Of a stretch of DNA of 64,000 bases, positions 14,514 to 24,962 are shown piece after piece. This DNA is from Pectobacterium betavasculorum (GTDB lineage Bacteria; Pseudomonadota; Gammaproteobacteria; Enterobacterales; Enterobacteriaceae). The stretch's first letter is position 1, and each line of letters opens with the position of its first letter. The DNA is taken from contig NZ_JQHM01000012.1 of NCBI RefSeq assembly GCF_000749845.1, positions 1-64,000 of the forward strand, written 5' to 3'. The translations under genes were made by a program, and so were the position numbers. The notes under the pieces were generated by a model. That model saw only the letters and a program-made list of their open reading frames with translations. It made no database searches and was not told where the DNA came from.

Positions 14514-16154
14514 TCAACGAGTTCGACGCCAACCGATAATCCAGGCGACAATTCCTGCTGCCATCAACCCCGCAGGAACCATATCGGCTTCGACACGACT
14601 GATCAGTAACAACGTACCACTGATTAGCAGTGTTGCGCCAATACCCAAAAGATATCGTGACTGTCCTTGACGGGCCTGCTGCGTTCTCAATTCATATGTC
14701 AGCTTATCGACGCTTTGTTTTAACATCTTATGCTGACGAAGTCCGTCATAAAACAGTTCGGGGATTTCCGGCAATTTCTCAGCCCAGAACGGCGCCTTTT
14801 CTTTGAGCGCACGGAAGACAGCAGGTAAGCCGACCTGTTGCTTCAGCCAACTCTCCAGAAACGGCTTAGCGGTTTTCCACAGGTCGAGCTGCGGATAAAG
14901 TTGCCGACCAACGCCTTCAATATACAGCAACGTTTTTTGCAGCAACACCAGTTGAGGCTGAACTTCCATGTTGAAACGACGCGCCGTATTAAACAAATTC
15001 AATAATACGTGGCCGAATGAAATTTCCGCCAACGGCTTCTCAAAAATGGGCTCACAAACCGTACGAATAGCAAACTCAAAATCTGCAACATTGGTGTCCG
15101 CAGGTACCCAGCCCGAATCCACATGCAGTTCGGCGACTTTGCGATAATCACGGTTGAAGAAGGCAATAAAATTCTCGGCCAGATAGCGTTTATCTTCTTT
15201 ATTCAACGAACCGACGATACCACAATCAATCCCGATGTATTGCGGGTCTTCCGGGTGCTCGTAGCTGATAAAGATATTGCCGGGATGCATATCTGCGTGG
15301 AAGAAACTGTCGCGAAAGACCTGCGTAAAGAAAACCTGAACGCCACGTTCTGCCAGTAACTTCATATCAGTGCCATTGGCTTTGAGCGCATCGACATCAG
15401 AAACCGGAATACCGTAGATACGTTCCATGACCAACATGCTTTCGCTGCAATAATCAGAATAGATTTCCGGCACATACAGCATTGGGCTATTCTCGAAATT
15501 ACGCCGTAGCTGGATGGCATTTGCCGCTTCTCGCAGCAAGTTCAGCTCATCAAGTAACGTTTTTTCATATTCCAGCACCACTTCACGCGGACGCAAGCGG
15601 CGACCATCTGGCAACAGACGAGGTAGCCAGCCTGCCAGCCGTTTCATCAGGCGCATATCTGCCTTGATGACTGGGAGAATATCCGGGCGGATCACCTTGA
15701 TAACGATCTCTTTTCCTGTGCTTTTCAGGCATGCGGTATGAACTTGCGCAATCGAGGCAGAGGCCAGAGGTTTAATGTCAAAATAGTCAAACCACTCTTC
15801 GAGAGGGATTCCCCCCATCGACAGTTCAATTTGCTCACGCGCCAGCTTGCCGTCAAACGGCTCAACCTTATCCTGCAACATTGCGAGCTGATCGGCGATA
15901 GCGGGTGGGAACAGATCGCGGCGCGTCGACATCATTTGCCCGAACTTAATCCACACAGGCCCCAGTTCCTGAAGCGCTAAACGCAGACGTTCCCCCAAAG
16001 GCATGTTGCGGTGGCGATTAGGTAACCAAAACAGCAGGCGACGACCCACACGCAGCGGAAACGTCAGACGCATCTTAGGAATGAGTTCGTCCAGACCGTA
16101 GCTCAGTAGCACGCGCACAATGCTGTAGAGGCGGCGTAATTCACTGGGCGTCAT
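14514..16154 (-). CDS. ubiB: Ubiquinone biosynthesis regulatory kinase-like protein UbiB
   Basis: 546 residues, the E. coli length. It carries the atypical kinase (ABC1/ADCK) signature [15 protein letters not shown] near residue 75, the Ala-rich nucleotide loop [11 protein letters not shown] and the catalytic loop [10 protein letters not shown], with two C-terminal membrane segments (about 500-540). It is needed for ubiquinone synthesis; the activity is thought to be ATPase-driven access to lipid precursors. It overlaps the end of ubiJ by four bases. Confidence 0.96.
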   Translation of the reverse strand: MTPSELRRLYSIVRVLLSYGLDELIPKMRLTFPLRVGRRLLFWLPNRHRNMPLGERLRLALQELGPVWIKFGQMMSTRRDLFPPAIADQLAMLQDKVEPFDGKLAREQIELSMGGIPLEEWFDYFDIKPLASASIAQVHTACLKSTGKEIVIKVIRPDILPVIKADMRLMKRLAGWLPRLLPDGRRLRPREVVLEYEKTLLDELNLLREAANAIQLRRNFENSPMLYVPEIYSDYCSESMLVMERIYGIPVSDVDALKANGTDMKLLAERGVQVFFTQVFRDSFFHADMHPGNIFISYEHPEDPQYIGIDCGIVGSLNKEDKRYLAENFIAFFNRDYRKVAELHVDSGWVPADTNVADFEFAIRTVCEPIFEKPLAEISFGHVLLNLFNTARRFNMEVQPQLVLLQKTLLYIEGVGRQLYPQLDLWKTAKPFLESWLKQQVGLPAVFRALKEKAPFWAEKLPEIPELFYDGLRQHKMLKQSVDKLTYELRTQQARQGQSRYLLGIGATLLISGTLLLISRVEADMVPAGLMAAGIVAWIIGWRRTR

Positions 16155-16774
16155 CGTAAAGCCTCCAGCTTCGCCAGCCGTTCGGACAACGTATCGGCGG
16201 ATTTATCCAGCGCAACAATTTCCTCATGGAACCAGGCGTTTTCCAGTTTTCCCGGTGCCAGGCGCCACTCTTCCGTTAGCGTCTCAGACAAGAAATGTTG
16301 CTGCTGATGTAATGAGCGTCTCAGGAAACTCAGGGTTTTCTGTGCTGTTTGAGTAAGCCCCTGAGCAACAATATCGCCCAGATAGGGGGACAACCATTCC
16401 GCCGGATCGAACTCCGCCAGATCAACCAGCACGATGAACTGTTGAACGACTTGAATATCGCCTTCAATAACCAGTTCGCCGCTGCGCATCAGCGACGAGA
16501 GCTGTTGACGATCGCGTAATTTCATCAGAACCGGAACGCGTGTTTTCAGGCAGCAATCCGCTGGCTCGCCCCATTGGCTGATCACGTCCAGCCGCTGTTC
16601 GTTAAACACCAGCACTAAGGGAACATCCAGTTCAGCCAGTTCAATCTGGAGTGTTTTTCCCTGTAAGCGCTGACGGGCAGACTTCATGCTTCGATCACAA
16701 GAAACCGTATCGTGAAAAAGCAGCTGATTCAGCGCGGTTTCCAGCGTAGCAGTCAGAAAAGACGTTATCAGCAT
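16151..16774 (-). CDS. ubiJ: Ubiquinone biosynthesis accessory factor UbiJ
   Basis: From the ATG at 16774 the protein has 207 residues (E. coli 201) and starts [16 protein letters not shown]; a TTG four codons earlier is a weaker option, because the GGAAA ahead of the ATG suits it as a ribosome site. It contains an SCP2-like lipid-binding fold, with the conserved segment [17 protein letters not shown]. UbiJ organises the cytosolic Ubi complex by binding polyprenyl intermediates. The ubiE-ubiJ-ubiB order and tight spacing match E. coli. Confidence 0.93.
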   Translation of the reverse strand: MLITSFLTATLETALNQLLFHDTVSCDRSMKSARQRLQGKTLQIELAELDVPLVLVFNEQRLDVISQWGEPADCCLKTRVPVLMKLRDRQQLSSLMRSGELVIEGDIQVVQQFIVLVDLAEFDPAEWLSPYLGDIVAQGLTQTAQKTLSFLRRSLHQQQHFLSETLTEEWRLAPGKLENAWFHEEIVALDKSADTLSERLAKLEALR

Positions 16775-16786
16775 TGGCGTTTCCAA

Positions 16787-17542
16787 TCAGAATTTAAACC
16801 CACGATGCAGCGCAACAATTCCACCGGTGAGGTTGAAATAGTTAACGCTGTCAAAACCGGCATCGCTCATCATCCCTTTCAGCGTTTCCTGATCGGGGTG
16901 CATGCGGATGGATTCCGCCAGATAGCGGTAACTTCCGGCATCGCTTGCCACGGCTTCGCCAATCCTCGGCAGGATATGAAATGAATAGGCATCATAAATG
17001 GTGCTCAACTGTTTAATCACCGGTTTGGAAAACTCCAACACCAGCAACCGACCTCCGGGCTTCAGAACGCGGTACATGGAGCGCAGCGCTTTGTTTTTGT
17101 CCGTCACGTTGCGCAGACCAAAAGAGATAGTAATGCAGTCGAAGAAGTCATCAGGGAACGGCAGCGCCTCTGCATTAGCCTGCACATAGTTGATGTTGTC
17201 GATAATGCCTTTGTTGCGCAGTTTCTCGCGGCCTACCTTCAACATGGAGGCATTGATGTCCGCCAGAATGACTTCGCCACCTTCGCCAACCATACGGGAG
17301 AACTTGGCGGTTAAATCCCCTGTTCCTCCGGCAAGATCCAGAACACGCTGGTTACGCCTTACACCACTGCATTCGATAGTGAAACGCTTCCAGACTCGGT
17401 GGATACCAAAAGACATCAGGTCATTCATCAGGTCATACTTTGCTGCTACAGAATGAAAAACCTCAGCCACCATGACTTCTTTTTCATCCCTGGCGACAGT
17501 CCGGAAACCAAAGTCGGCCGTATTCTCCTGCTCACTTGCCAT
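16787..17542 (-). CDS. ubiE: Ubiquinone/menaquinone C-methyltransferase UbiE
   Basis: 251 residues, as in E. coli. The SAM-binding motif I is [15 protein letters not shown] (about residue 68), with family segments [19 protein letters not shown] and LEFSKP. It methylates demethylmenaquinone and 2-polyprenyl-6-methoxybenzoquinol, shared by both quinone pathways. It is the first gene of ubiE-ubiJ-ubiB, preceded by a 140-base gap to rmuC. Confidence 0.97.
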   Translation of the reverse strand: MASEQENTADFGFRTVARDEKEVMVAEVFHSVAAKYDLMNDLMSFGIHRVWKRFTIECSGVRRNQRVLDLAGGTGDLTAKFSRMVGEGGEVILADINASMLKVGREKLRNKGIIDNINYVQANAEALPFPDDFFDCITISFGLRNVTDKNKALRSMYRVLKPGGRLLVLEFSKPVIKQLSTIYDAYSFHILPRIGEAVASDAGSYRYLAESIRMHPDQETLKGMMSDAGFDSVNYFNLTGGIVALHRGFKF

Positions 17543-17680
17543 CTTATCCGCCTACTATTTCAGTCAAATTTCGGGTCTACCCATTAATGATGAGAGTGTA
17601 CCAGACCCGGATAAAAACCCCACTGCACTAATTTCGCATAGCACGAGTGCCAACCCCGCGAAATTCATACCTATTTATGC

Positions 17681-17713
17681 CGTCATACTTCAAGCGGCTT
17701 GTGCGTTGGCTGC
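17681..17713. repeat. Partial copy 1 of intergenic repeat family, overlapping the rmuC stop
   Basis: CGTCATACTTCAAG, then a 5-base variable patch, then TGTGCGTTGGCTGC: the same 5' end as the longer copies at 41315-41431 and 42427-42562. Only the first ~33 bases are kept. The rmuC stop and its last nine sense codons (QPTHKPLEV) lie inside it, so the repeat end has replaced the original rmuC terminus. Confidence 0.75.
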
Positions 17714-19239
17714 CTTTCTTCACCTTCCGTTTTTACGGTCGGAGAGACAGCATCGGGAACGACAGAACCCGGTAGTTCATCGCGCTCAGTCTGCTCATGA
17801 GCCGCTGCTTTTTCTGCCAATGACGGGCTGATTGTGCGTTTAATTTCTACACCCAGCGCGCGAAATCCCTCAGCTTGGCCAATAAGGTTACCACGCCCAG
17901 ACGAAAGTTTATTCATCGCCTGACGATAAGTGCCCTGCGCTTTATCCAGACTCTGACCCAGCGATTCCATGTCATCCACAAACAATCGCAGCTTATCGTA
18001 CAATCGTGAGGCTTTTTCGGCGATCTGCTGCGCATTGCGGCTCTGTTGTTCATAGCGCCATAGATTGTTGATGGTACGTAATGCCACCAGCAGCGTGGTC
18101 GGGCTGACCAGCATAATATTGTTCTTTAGCGCCTCGTTGATCAACTCGGGCTGGCGATCGATAGCGACCAGAAAAGCGGGTTCGACGGGAATAAACATCA
18201 GTACGTAGTCTAGAGAACGCAGCCCCGGAAGCTGCTGGTAATCTTTGCTGCTCAACTGCCGAATATGGCTGCGAACCGAGAGTAAATGTTCGTTCAGCGC
18301 TGCACTACGTTCTACGTCATCATCACTATTGAAATAGCGCTCGTAGGCCACCAGCGACATCTTGGCATCGATCACAACATCTTTGCCCTGCGGTAAACGC
18401 ACGATGACATCGGGTTGCAGGCGGCTATTTGCTCCCGTTTGCACGCTGACCTGTGTTTGATATTCATAGCCTTCACGCAGACCGGAGGCTTCCAGCACGC
18501 GGCTTAACACCACTTCGCCCCAGTTGCCCTGCGTTTTATTGTCGCCTTTCAGCGCTTTCGTCAGGTTGATGGCCTCGTGTGCCATCTGCGCGTTCAGTTG
18601 TTGTAGATTGCGGATCTCATGCGCCAACGTGTGACGCTCGCGCGCTTCCGCACCAAAGCTGTCCTGCACCTGACGGCGAAACCCATCAAGTTGCTCACGC
18701 AGCGGCGTCAACAGCGTATCAAGACTCTGCTTATTTTGCTCATCCACCTTGCGGCCACTGTGTTCAAAAATGCGGTTCGCCAGATTCTCAAACTGCGTCG
18801 TCAAGCGCTGTTCGCTGCTTGCCAACAGCCGCTGCTTCTCTTCCGCCGCCATCCGGGTTTCTTCCAGCCGAATGGTGACCTCACGCAGTTCGGCTTCCTG
18901 CGCACTATTGATTTCACGCAACCCCCGTAGTTCCTGATTTAACTGCACGCACTCAGTGCGGAGTTCGCCAAGCTGTTGCAGCTTTTCATGGCTGGCAGAG
19001 AGTTGAGCGTGAACCGTGCGCAGTTCCAGCTCGTTTTGCCGCAGTCGTTGTTCGTCCTGCTGCTTGGCCTGCTGCTGTTCGCTGAGTGACTGTTGAGTCT
19101 GTTGCAATGTCTGCGCCAGCAACCGCTGTTCGGTGTCATGCTGCGACAGCTTCTGGTGATGAATCAGGCTGGCAATCAACCACCCGATCAGCAGCCCCAC
19201 CGCACCACCGCCTAGACCATAAAATATGCTGATATCCAC
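17683..19239 (-). CDS. rmuC: DNA recombination protein RmuC
   Basis: 518 residues, longer than I recall for E. coli RmuC (about 475). It has one N-terminal membrane segment (about 5-25), a long glutamine-rich coiled coil (about 30-200) and the RmuC domain with a restriction-endonuclease-like core, seen in NWGEVVLSRVLE, QPDVIVRLP and VIDAKMSLVAY. RmuC limits recombination between short inverted repeats. A LexA-like box sits upstream at 19284-19303. The C-terminus QPTHKPLEV is encoded by a repeat element. Confidence 0.94.
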   Translation of the reverse strand: MDISIFYGLGGGAVGLLIGWLIASLIHHQKLSQHDTEQRLLAQTLQQTQQSLSEQQQAKQQDEQRLRQNELELRTVHAQLSASHEKLQQLGELRTECVQLNQELRGLREINSAQEAELREVTIRLEETRMAAEEKQRLLASSEQRLTTQFENLANRIFEHSGRKVDEQNKQSLDTLLTPLREQLDGFRRQVQDSFGAEARERHTLAHEIRNLQQLNAQMAHEAINLTKALKGDNKTQGNWGEVVLSRVLEASGLREGYEYQTQVSVQTGANSRLQPDVIVRLPQGKDVVIDAKMSLVAYERYFNSDDDVERSAALNEHLLSVRSHIRQLSSKDYQQLPGLRSLDYVLMFIPVEPAFLVAIDRQPELINEALKNNIMLVSPTTLLVALRTINNLWRYEQQSRNAQQIAEKASRLYDKLRLFVDDMESLGQSLDKAQGTYRQAMNKLSSGRGNLIGQAEGFRALGVEIKRTISPSLAEKAAAHEQTERDELPGSVVPDAVSPTVKTEGEERQPTHKPLEV

Positions 19240-19583
19240 TTTACCTCCGCAGGCCTTTCACGCTGTCGGTCAAGGTAAAATGATACTGTATGGATGTCCA
19301 GAAACAATTCAGGAAGGGAGTCGGTTGAGCAGAAAAATGCGAGCCGCATTCCATATGAATATGGGCAGACGATAATGTGCAGAAGAATCAGAGCGGTAAC
19401 AAAGAAATCCCCCAACGCGAAGCACCAACGTTGAGGGAACTTAAGGTATAGCTTAGGCGTTATTGGTGCAGCCAGTTTGGACTCGGACAGCGCGGAGAAA
19501 CCGGAGCGTACACGTAGTACGTGAGGATTTCGAGCACTGCCCAGGTTCAAAATGGCAAACAAAATAGCCTAATGGATAGGTTC
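19240..19583. other. 344-base gap between rmuC and argH; probable dispersed repeat at about 19400-19575
   Basis: No gene is seen. The half near rmuC holds its promoter region and the LexA-like box. The half near argH holds an imperfect hairpin (CCCCAACG at about 19412 with CGTTGAGGG at about 19429) and a GC-balanced block with CACGTA-G-TACGTG at about 19513. From memory this block resembles a sequence common between genes in Pectobacterium; there is no second copy in this window, so its repeat nature is unproven here. Confidence 0.4.
19284..19303 (-). promoter_or_regulatory. LexA-like box upstream of rmuC
   Basis: Read on the minus strand the core is CTGGACATCCATACAG, a CTG-N10-CAG palindrome-type site; the plus-strand 20-mer matches the consensus LexA box at 15 of 20 positions by eye. 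It lies 45 bases before the rmuC ATG. This suggests SOS control of rmuC. Confidence 0.55.
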
Positions 19584-20957
19584 TTAGGCTAAGCGCTGCT
19601 TCGCATCGCTAATAGCTTTGGCGACTTGCTGCGGTGATACGCCACCTTGTGCAGCACGCTTATCCAGACAGGATTGCAACGCCAGAATCGGGTACACGTC
19701 ATCGCCAATTACGGCGCTGAATTTTTGCAGATCGGCCAGCGGCAGTGCTTCCAACGCTTTGCCCTGACGAATAGCTTCAACTACCGCTTCACCCACGATG
19801 TGGTGCGCTTCACGGAACGGAACGCCTTTCGCGACCAGATAGTCAGCCAGCTCTGTCGAGTTAGCGTAACCTTGCTCAGCGGCTTCTTTACAACGCGGAC
19901 GCTTAACCTGAATGCCTTCCAGCACCAGACCCGCCATCATCAGGCAGTCGTGCCAGGTATCCAGCGCGTCAAACAGCCCTTCTTTGTCTTCCTGCATGTC
20001 TTTGTTATACGCCAGCGGCAGGCCTTTCAGCGTCATCATCATGCCGGTCAATGCACCCTGTACGCGACCGCATTTACCGCGAATCAGCTCCAGCGCATCT
20101 GGGTTTTTCTTCTGCGGCATCAGGGATGAACCGGATGTCACACGGTCAGACAGCTCGACGAACGCCGCTTCACCGCTGTTGAAGAAGATCAAATCTTCGG
20201 CAAAACGCGACAGGTGGATCATGCCGATCGAGGCATCGGACAGCAGTTCCAGCACATGATCGCGATCGGAAACCGTGTCCAGACTGTTGCGCGTAGCGGA
20301 GGCAAAACCTAACCAGCCCGCCAACTGCTCACGGTCAATCGGATAAGCCGTTCCCGCCAGCGCGCCGCACCCCAGCGGGCTGACATCCAGACGCTTCAGC
20401 GTATCTTCCAGACGGCTTTCATCACGTGCCAGCATTTCATGATAAGCCAGACACCAATGTGCAAACGTCACCGGCTGCGCACGCTGCAAGTGGGTGTAAC
20501 CCGGCATCACAGCATCCTGATTCGCTTCCGCCGTCGTGACCAGCGCCTGACGCAGCTGGCGTACTGACAGCAGCAGCTCGGCAATCTGCGCCTTGCACCA
20601 CAGTTTCAGATCGGTCGCGACCTGATCGTTACGGCTGCGACCGGTATGTAATTTCTTACCTAGATCGCCGACTTTCTCAATCAGGCGCAGCTCAACCCAG
20701 CTGTGAATGTCTTCTGCATCACTTTGCAGGATCATCTCAGGATCGGCTTGTACCTCAACCAACAGCGCATTCAGCGCCTGTTCCAGTTGTTGCTGTTCCT
20801 GCTCGCTGAGCACATTGACCGTCACCAGCGCTTTCGACCAGCCAATCGAACCAACGATGTCCTGTTCCGCCAGACGGTAATCAAACCGCAGTGAGTCATT
20901 AAATTGTTTAAAACGCTGATCTGCTGCCTGACTAAACCGACCGCCCCACAAAGCCAT
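19584..20957 (-). CDS. argH: Argininosuccinate lyase ArgH
   Basis: From the ATG at 20957 ([13 protein letters not shown]) it has 457 residues, exactly the E. coli length; the longer reading from 20981 is unsupported. The fumarase/aspartase family signature [12 protein letters not shown] is present near residue 280, with the flexible catalytic serine. ArgH splits argininosuccinate to arginine and fumarate, the last step of arginine synthesis. It is the last gene of the leftward argC-argB-argH operon; argG is not in this window. Confidence 0.98.
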   Translation of the reverse strand: MALWGGRFSQAADQRFKQFNDSLRFDYRLAEQDIVGSIGWSKALVTVNVLSEQEQQQLEQALNALLVEVQADPEMILQSDAEDIHSWVELRLIEKVGDLGKKLHTGRSRNDQVATDLKLWCKAQIAELLLSVRQLRQALVTTAEANQDAVMPGYTHLQRAQPVTFAHWCLAYHEMLARDESRLEDTLKRLDVSPLGCGALAGTAYPIDREQLAGWLGFASATRNSLDTVSDRDHVLELLSDASIGMIHLSRFAEDLIFFNSGEAAFVELSDRVTSGSSLMPQKKNPDALELIRGKCGRVQGALTGMMMTLKGLPLAYNKDMQEDKEGLFDALDTWHDCLMMAGLVLEGIQVKRPRCKEAAEQGYANSTELADYLVAKGVPFREAHHIVGEAVVEAIRQGKALEALPLADLQKFSAVIGDDVYPILALQSCLDKRAAQGGVSPQQVAKAISDAKQRLA

Positions 20958-21019
20958 AACCCTTACTCCTAAAAATATCATTCATGTTGGTATCGCATCA
21001 TGCCATACCCAGAAACGAC

Positions 21020-21793
21020 TTACGCCAGAATACGCGTACCAATCGCCACGCCGTTGAACAACGCAGGTAGTTGTTCGGCATGACGCCAGCTAGCGATATC
21101 AACCGGACGGCCCAGCGCACGAGCGGCATCCAGCGCAGCGTTGACTTTAACAATCATGCCATCGGTGATGATGCCCTGAGCAATCAGTTGCTCGGCTTTC
21201 TCCGCCGTCATTTCAGCAATGCGCTGGCCTTTACCATCCAAAATACCGCTCACGTCAGACAATAGGATTAAATCCGCGCCCAGCGTTTGCGCCAGCGCCG
21301 TCGCCGCCTGATCGGCATTGACGTTCATCAGATCGCCCTGCGCCGTAATCCCGATAGAGCTGACGACAGGCAAGTAGCCCGCAGACAGCAGCGTGTTCAG
21401 CAGCGCAGGCGATCCGGCTTCCGCTTTACCCACAAAGCCCAGAGATTCATCTAACTGCGTTACCGTCGTACTACCGCCATCACCCAAACACAGGCCGACC
21501 GCATTGATGTCATGCTTTCTCGCCCATGACAGCAGCGTTTTGTTGGCGGAACCCGCCAACGCGCCGGTGATGATGTCGATCTGATCGGCAGGCGTGACGC
21601 GCAGGCCGTTTTTCTTCACGACTGGCAGCGCCAGCTTCTTCATCAGCTCATCCACCAGACAGCCGCCGCCGTGCACAATCACCAGCGGACGCTGATGTTC
21701 CTGACGGTAAGCCACCAGCGCGGTGAACAGACGCTCCAGCGCTTCTTCGCTATCCAGTAAAACGCCACCTAACTTGATAATTAACGGATTCAT
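21020..21793 (-). CDS. argB: Acetylglutamate kinase ArgB
   Basis: 257 residues, the E. coli size. An amino-acid-kinase fold protein: the N-terminus [13 protein letters not shown] has the phosphate-binding lysine and glycines, followed by [14 protein letters not shown]. It phosphorylates N-acetylglutamate. It lies between argC (37-base gap) and argH (62-base gap) and is presumably cotranscribed under ArgR control from the boxes upstream of argC. Confidence 0.97.
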   Translation of the reverse strand: MNPLIIKLGGVLLDSEEALERLFTALVAYRQEHQRPLVIVHGGGCLVDELMKKLALPVVKKNGLRVTPADQIDIITGALAGSANKTLLSWARKHDINAVGLCLGDGGSTTVTQLDESLGFVGKAEAGSPALLNTLLSAGYLPVVSSIGITAQGDLMNVNADQAATALAQTLGADLILLSDVSGILDGKGQRIAEMTAEKAEQLIAQGIITDGMIVKVNAALDAARALGRPVDIASWRHAEQLPALFNGVAIGTRILA

Positions 21794-21830
21794 TATGCTT
21801 CGTGCCTCGAAATGTCGGGACCAGTAGTCA

Positions 21831-22835
21831 TTAAATTAACGATTGGGTTTCAGGGAAACCAAAACGAATGTTCATGCATTGCACAGCCTGTGCCGCCGCG
21901 CCTTTCAGTAGGTTATCTTCGGTTGCCACCACGATGAGGTGCTCACCGTCGACGGCGAAACCGATATCACAGAACGGCAGGCCAACAACGGATTTCAGCG
22001 CCGGAATGCCTTTATCATACAGGCGAACCAGCGGCTTATCGTGATAAGCATTGTGATAGGCTTCAGCGACATCCTGCTGGGTTACGCCCGGTTGCAGGCG
22101 ACAGGTGATGGTTTCCAGAATGCCACGGGCGAAGTTACCCAAATGCGGCGTGAAGATCACCGGCGTACCGAGGTGCGTTGAAATTTCAGGCTCATGGCGG
22201 TGGTTGAAAATGCCGTACGGTTGCAGGCTGACTTCACAGAAGCTGCTGGTCAGTGACGCTTTACGCCCCGCTCCACTCACGCCGCTCACGGCATTAATCA
22301 CCGGCCACTGGGCTGGGTTCAGCAGTTGCGCATCCAGTAGCGGCTTCAGCGCCAGCTGTGCAGCCGTTGGATAACAGCCCGGCACAGCAATCAGCTGTGC
22401 CTGTTTTACACTTTCAGCACGCCATTCCGCCAGCCCGTAAACCGCTTTTGCCAGCCAGTCAGGGTGTTGATGTTCAAAACCATAGTAGCGACGATAAAAT
22501 TCGGCATCCTGTACGCGGAACGCGCCGGACAAATCAAAAACGGTGCAGCCTGCCGCCAGAAAAACAGGTGCCAGATCGTGGCTGACTTTGTGGTCGGTCG
22601 CCAGAAAAACAACATCCACGCCTTTCGCCGCTTCTTCAGCATCGGTCAGCGGTTTTACCGGTACATCAATGATGCCTTTGAGCTGCGGATGTAAATCAGA
22701 AATCAATTTTCCTGCATCGACACTTTGCGCAGAAACCATCAAAGCGGTTATGTTCATCTGTGGGTGACGGTTCAGGTAGAGCGCAAGCTCAGCGCCGGTA
22801 TAACCACTTGCACCAACAATCAGCGTATTCAGCAT
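21831..22835 (-). CDS. argC: N-acetyl-gamma-glutamyl-phosphate reductase ArgC
   Basis: 334 residues, as in E. coli. The NADP loop is [15 protein letters not shown] and the catalytic cysteine lies in [11 protein letters not shown] near residue 154; a histidine in NHRHEPEI is the likely acid-base partner. It reduces acetylglutamyl phosphate to the semialdehyde. It is the first gene of argCBH, divergent from argE over a 202-base control region. Confidence 0.97.
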   Translation of the reverse strand: MLNTLIVGASGYTGAELALYLNRHPQMNITALMVSAQSVDAGKLISDLHPQLKGIIDVPVKPLTDAEEAAKGVDVVFLATDHKVSHDLAPVFLAAGCTVFDLSGAFRVQDAEFYRRYYGFEHQHPDWLAKAVYGLAEWRAESVKQAQLIAVPGCYPTAAQLALKPLLDAQLLNPAQWPVINAVSGVSGAGRKASLTSSFCEVSLQPYGIFNHRHEPEISTHLGTPVIFTPHLGNFARGILETITCRLQPGVTQQDVAEAYHNAYHDKPLVRLYDKGIPALKSVVGLPFCDIGFAVDGEHLIVVATEDNLLKGAAAQAVQCMNIRFGFPETQSLI

Positions 22836-22973
22836 GGGATCCGTATACCTTCTTATTTATCTATGGAACAGGTAACAGGGCTCACCAGCGTCGGTACGCT
22901 GTTCACCCGCGAAACTCAGTGAAAGTGACGAATCGCCATCGCCGTACCTTTGGGTTTCCTTTCGCCGAGCAAT

Positions 22974-23012
22974 ATTGTATTTTTATTCAAAATAAATGCA
23001 TGAATATTGATA
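22974..23012. promoter_or_regulatory. Paired ARG boxes (ArgR operator) between argC and argE
   Basis: Box 1 core TGTATTTTTATTCA (22976-22989) and box 2 core TGCATGAATATTGA (22997-23010) match the TGAATNNNNATTCA consensus at 9/10 and 8/10 fixed positions. Counted as 18-base boxes they are spaced by 3 bases, the usual ArgR hexamer arrangement. The pair overlaps the region where both divergent promoters must lie. Confidence 0.8.
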
Positions 23013-23037
23013 CTATCCTAACCAGAGGCTGTCAACA

Positions 23038-24189
23038 GTGAAGATGAATTTACCCCCTTTTATTGAGCTATATCGGGCATTGATCGCCACACCGTCCATC
23101 AGTGCCACCGACAGCGCGCTCGATCAAAGTAATCATACCTTAATCAACCTGCTGGCAGGCTGGTTCGGCGATCTCGGCTTCCACGTGGAAGTTCAACCTG
23201 TCCCCGGCACCCTCAATAAATTTAATATGCTGGCGCGGATTGGTGAAGGAAAAGGTGGTTTATTGCTGGCAGGGCACACCGACACCGTTCCGTTCGACGA
23301 CGGCCGCTGGACGCGCGACCCCTTCACGCTAACCGAGCACGACAACAAACTGTACGGTTTGGGCACCGCGGATATGAAAGGATTCTTTGCCTTTATTCTG
23401 GATGCCCTGCGTGATATCGATCCAACTAAGCTCACGAAACCACTCTACGTGCTGGCGACGGCGGATGAAGAAACGACAATGGCTGGCGCCAAGTATTTCT
23501 CCGAATCCACACAGATTCGCCCGGACTGCGCCATTATCGGCGAACCGACCTCGCTGCAACCCGTTCGCGCCCACAAAGGGCATATGTCCAACGCGATCCG
23601 TATTCAGGGACAATCCGGCCATTCCAGCGATCCTTCGCGCGGCGTGAACGCAATTGAATTGATGCACGAGGCGATTTCCCACCTGCTAGTGCTGCGCAAT
23701 ACCTTACAAGAACGCTATCACAACCCGATTTTCCATATTCCTTACCCCACGATGAACCTCGGGCACATTCACGGCGGCGATGCAGCCAACCGTATCTGCG
23801 GCTGCTGTGAACTACATATGGATATTCGTCCGCTGCCGGGTATTACGCTTAACGATCTGGACGGACTGCTGTCAGAAGCGCTTGCGCCAGTCAGCCAGCG
23901 CTGGCCGGGTCGGTTGACCATCAGCGAACTACACCCGCCGATTCCTGGCTATGAGTGCCCGTCCGACCATCGTCTGATATCAGTCGTGGAGAACCTGCTG
24001 GGAACAAAAACGGAAATTGTGAACTACTGTACCGAAGCACCGTTTATTCAGACGCTGTGCCCAACGCTGGTCTTGGGGCCGGGATCGATCGAACAGGCAC
24101 ACCAGCCGGATGAATATATTGATACTGCGTTTATCAAACCGACGCGGGAACTGATTTCGCAGGTTATTCATCACTTCTGCCACCACTGA
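23038..24189 (+). CDS. argE: Acetylornithine deacetylase ArgE
   Basis: 383 residues, the E. coli length, if started at the GTG at 23038; an ATG two codons later is also possible. It is an M20 metallopeptidase-family deacetylase with zinc ligands in [12 protein letters not shown] and in [11 protein letters not shown] and GEPTSLQ. It releases ornithine from acetylornithine. It is divergent from argCBH and under the same ARG boxes. It is followed by a hairpin and then by an accessory module not present at the E. coli argE-ppc junction. Confidence 0.97.
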   Translation: MKMNLPPFIELYRALIATPSISATDSALDQSNHTLINLLAGWFGDLGFHVEVQPVPGTLNKFNMLARIGEGKGGLLLAGHTDTVPFDDGRWTRDPFTLTEHDNKLYGLGTADMKGFFAFILDALRDIDPTKLTKPLYVLATADEETTMAGAKYFSESTQIRPDCAIIGEPTSLQPVRAHKGHMSNAIRIQGQSGHSSDPSRGVNAIELMHEAISHLLVLRNTLQERYHNPIFHIPYPTMNLGHIHGGDAANRICGCCELHMDIRPLPGITLNDLDGLLSEALAPVSQRWPGRLTISELHPPIPGYECPSDHRLISVVENLLGTKTEIVNYCTEAPFIQTLCPTLVLGPGSIEQAHQPDEYIDTAFIKPTRELISQVIHHFCHH

Positions 24190-24201
24190 TCCGATGAAAG
24201 C

Positions 24202-24233
24202 GGCCTTCTCAGCTACGCTGGCAAGGCCATTTT
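24202..24233 (+). terminator. Probable argE terminator
   Basis: A nested hairpin, GGCCTT-CT-CAGC-TAC-GCTG-GC-AAGGCC, is followed by ATTTTG. The T-run is short, so the efficiency is uncertain; it overlaps the leader of the next gene, so some read-through from argE is possible. Confidence 0.5.
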
Positions 24234-24243
24234 GAGACAGCTC

Positions 24244-24957
24244 ATGAAAAAGAAAGATTTCATCGCGCAGGATTTACTGAGCAAAATCTATCAGCACACC
24301 GATCCGCTGCCGGAAAAGCTGCCGCCGGAACGCCAGTTGGCGGAAGAATACGGTGTGTCGCGCTTTACTATTCGTCAGGCGCTGGAAAAGCTCGCCAGTA
24401 TCGGTGCGATCCATATGGTGCAGGGATCGGGTAATTTCATTAATCAGGGCGTACGCAGCAACCCACTGGTTTATAACTCGATTACCGAAAAGAAATTTAC
24501 TCAGATTTCCTCCCGCCTGCTTAGCCTACATAAACGCCTGCCGAACCGAGAAGAGCAGCAGGTATTTGCTATCAGCAGCAATGCGTTCATCTGGGAATTC
24601 AGCCGCTTACGCTATGTCGATAACCGCAAGATGCAGATCGAGATATCGAAAATGCCTGCCGCAGATTTCCCGGATATGAGTCAGAAGATTATTGAAGGCT
24701 CTATTCAGCAGTATGTGCTCAGCAAGGGCTATGCGATCTCACACTACCTGACACATTATCAAGCGGTTAACGTCACTAAAGCACAGGCTGAGCTGTTGGG
24801 CTGCAAGAAAGGCACGGCGGCGATGCATATTCTTAATCGTGGAATTTTACAGGGCGGTCGCGTGTACGAATCGAGCGATATCATCGATATAGACTACACC
24901 TGCACCTACGTCATCCCCTTAAACCTCGACAACCTGGCCTTCCGCCAGTCACCGTAA
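24244..24957 (+). CDS. GntR/HutC-family transcriptional regulator
   Basis: 237 residues from the ATG at 24244 (MKKKDFIAQDLL); a start at 24232 would add four residues. The N-terminal winged helix (about 1-70) has the GntR motif PPERQLAEEYGVSRFTIRQA; the C-terminal part (about 90-230) looks like a UTRA ligand-binding domain, typical of sugar-responsive HutC-type regulators. It ends 5 bases from the convergent dehydratase gene and is the likely regulator of that gene and the PTS transporter. The effector is unknown. Confidence 0.85.
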   Translation: MKKKDFIAQDLLSKIYQHTDPLPEKLPPERQLAEEYGVSRFTIRQALEKLASIGAIHMVQGSGNFINQGVRSNPLVYNSITEKKFTQISSRLLSLHKRLPNREEQQVFAISSNAFIWEFSRLRYVDNRKMQIEISKMPAADFPDMSQKIIEGSIQQYVLSKGYAISHYLTHYQAVNVTKAQAELLGCKKGTAAMHILNRGILQGGRVYESSDIIDIDYTCTYVIPLNLDNLAFRQSP

Positions 24958-24962
24958 GCGGC

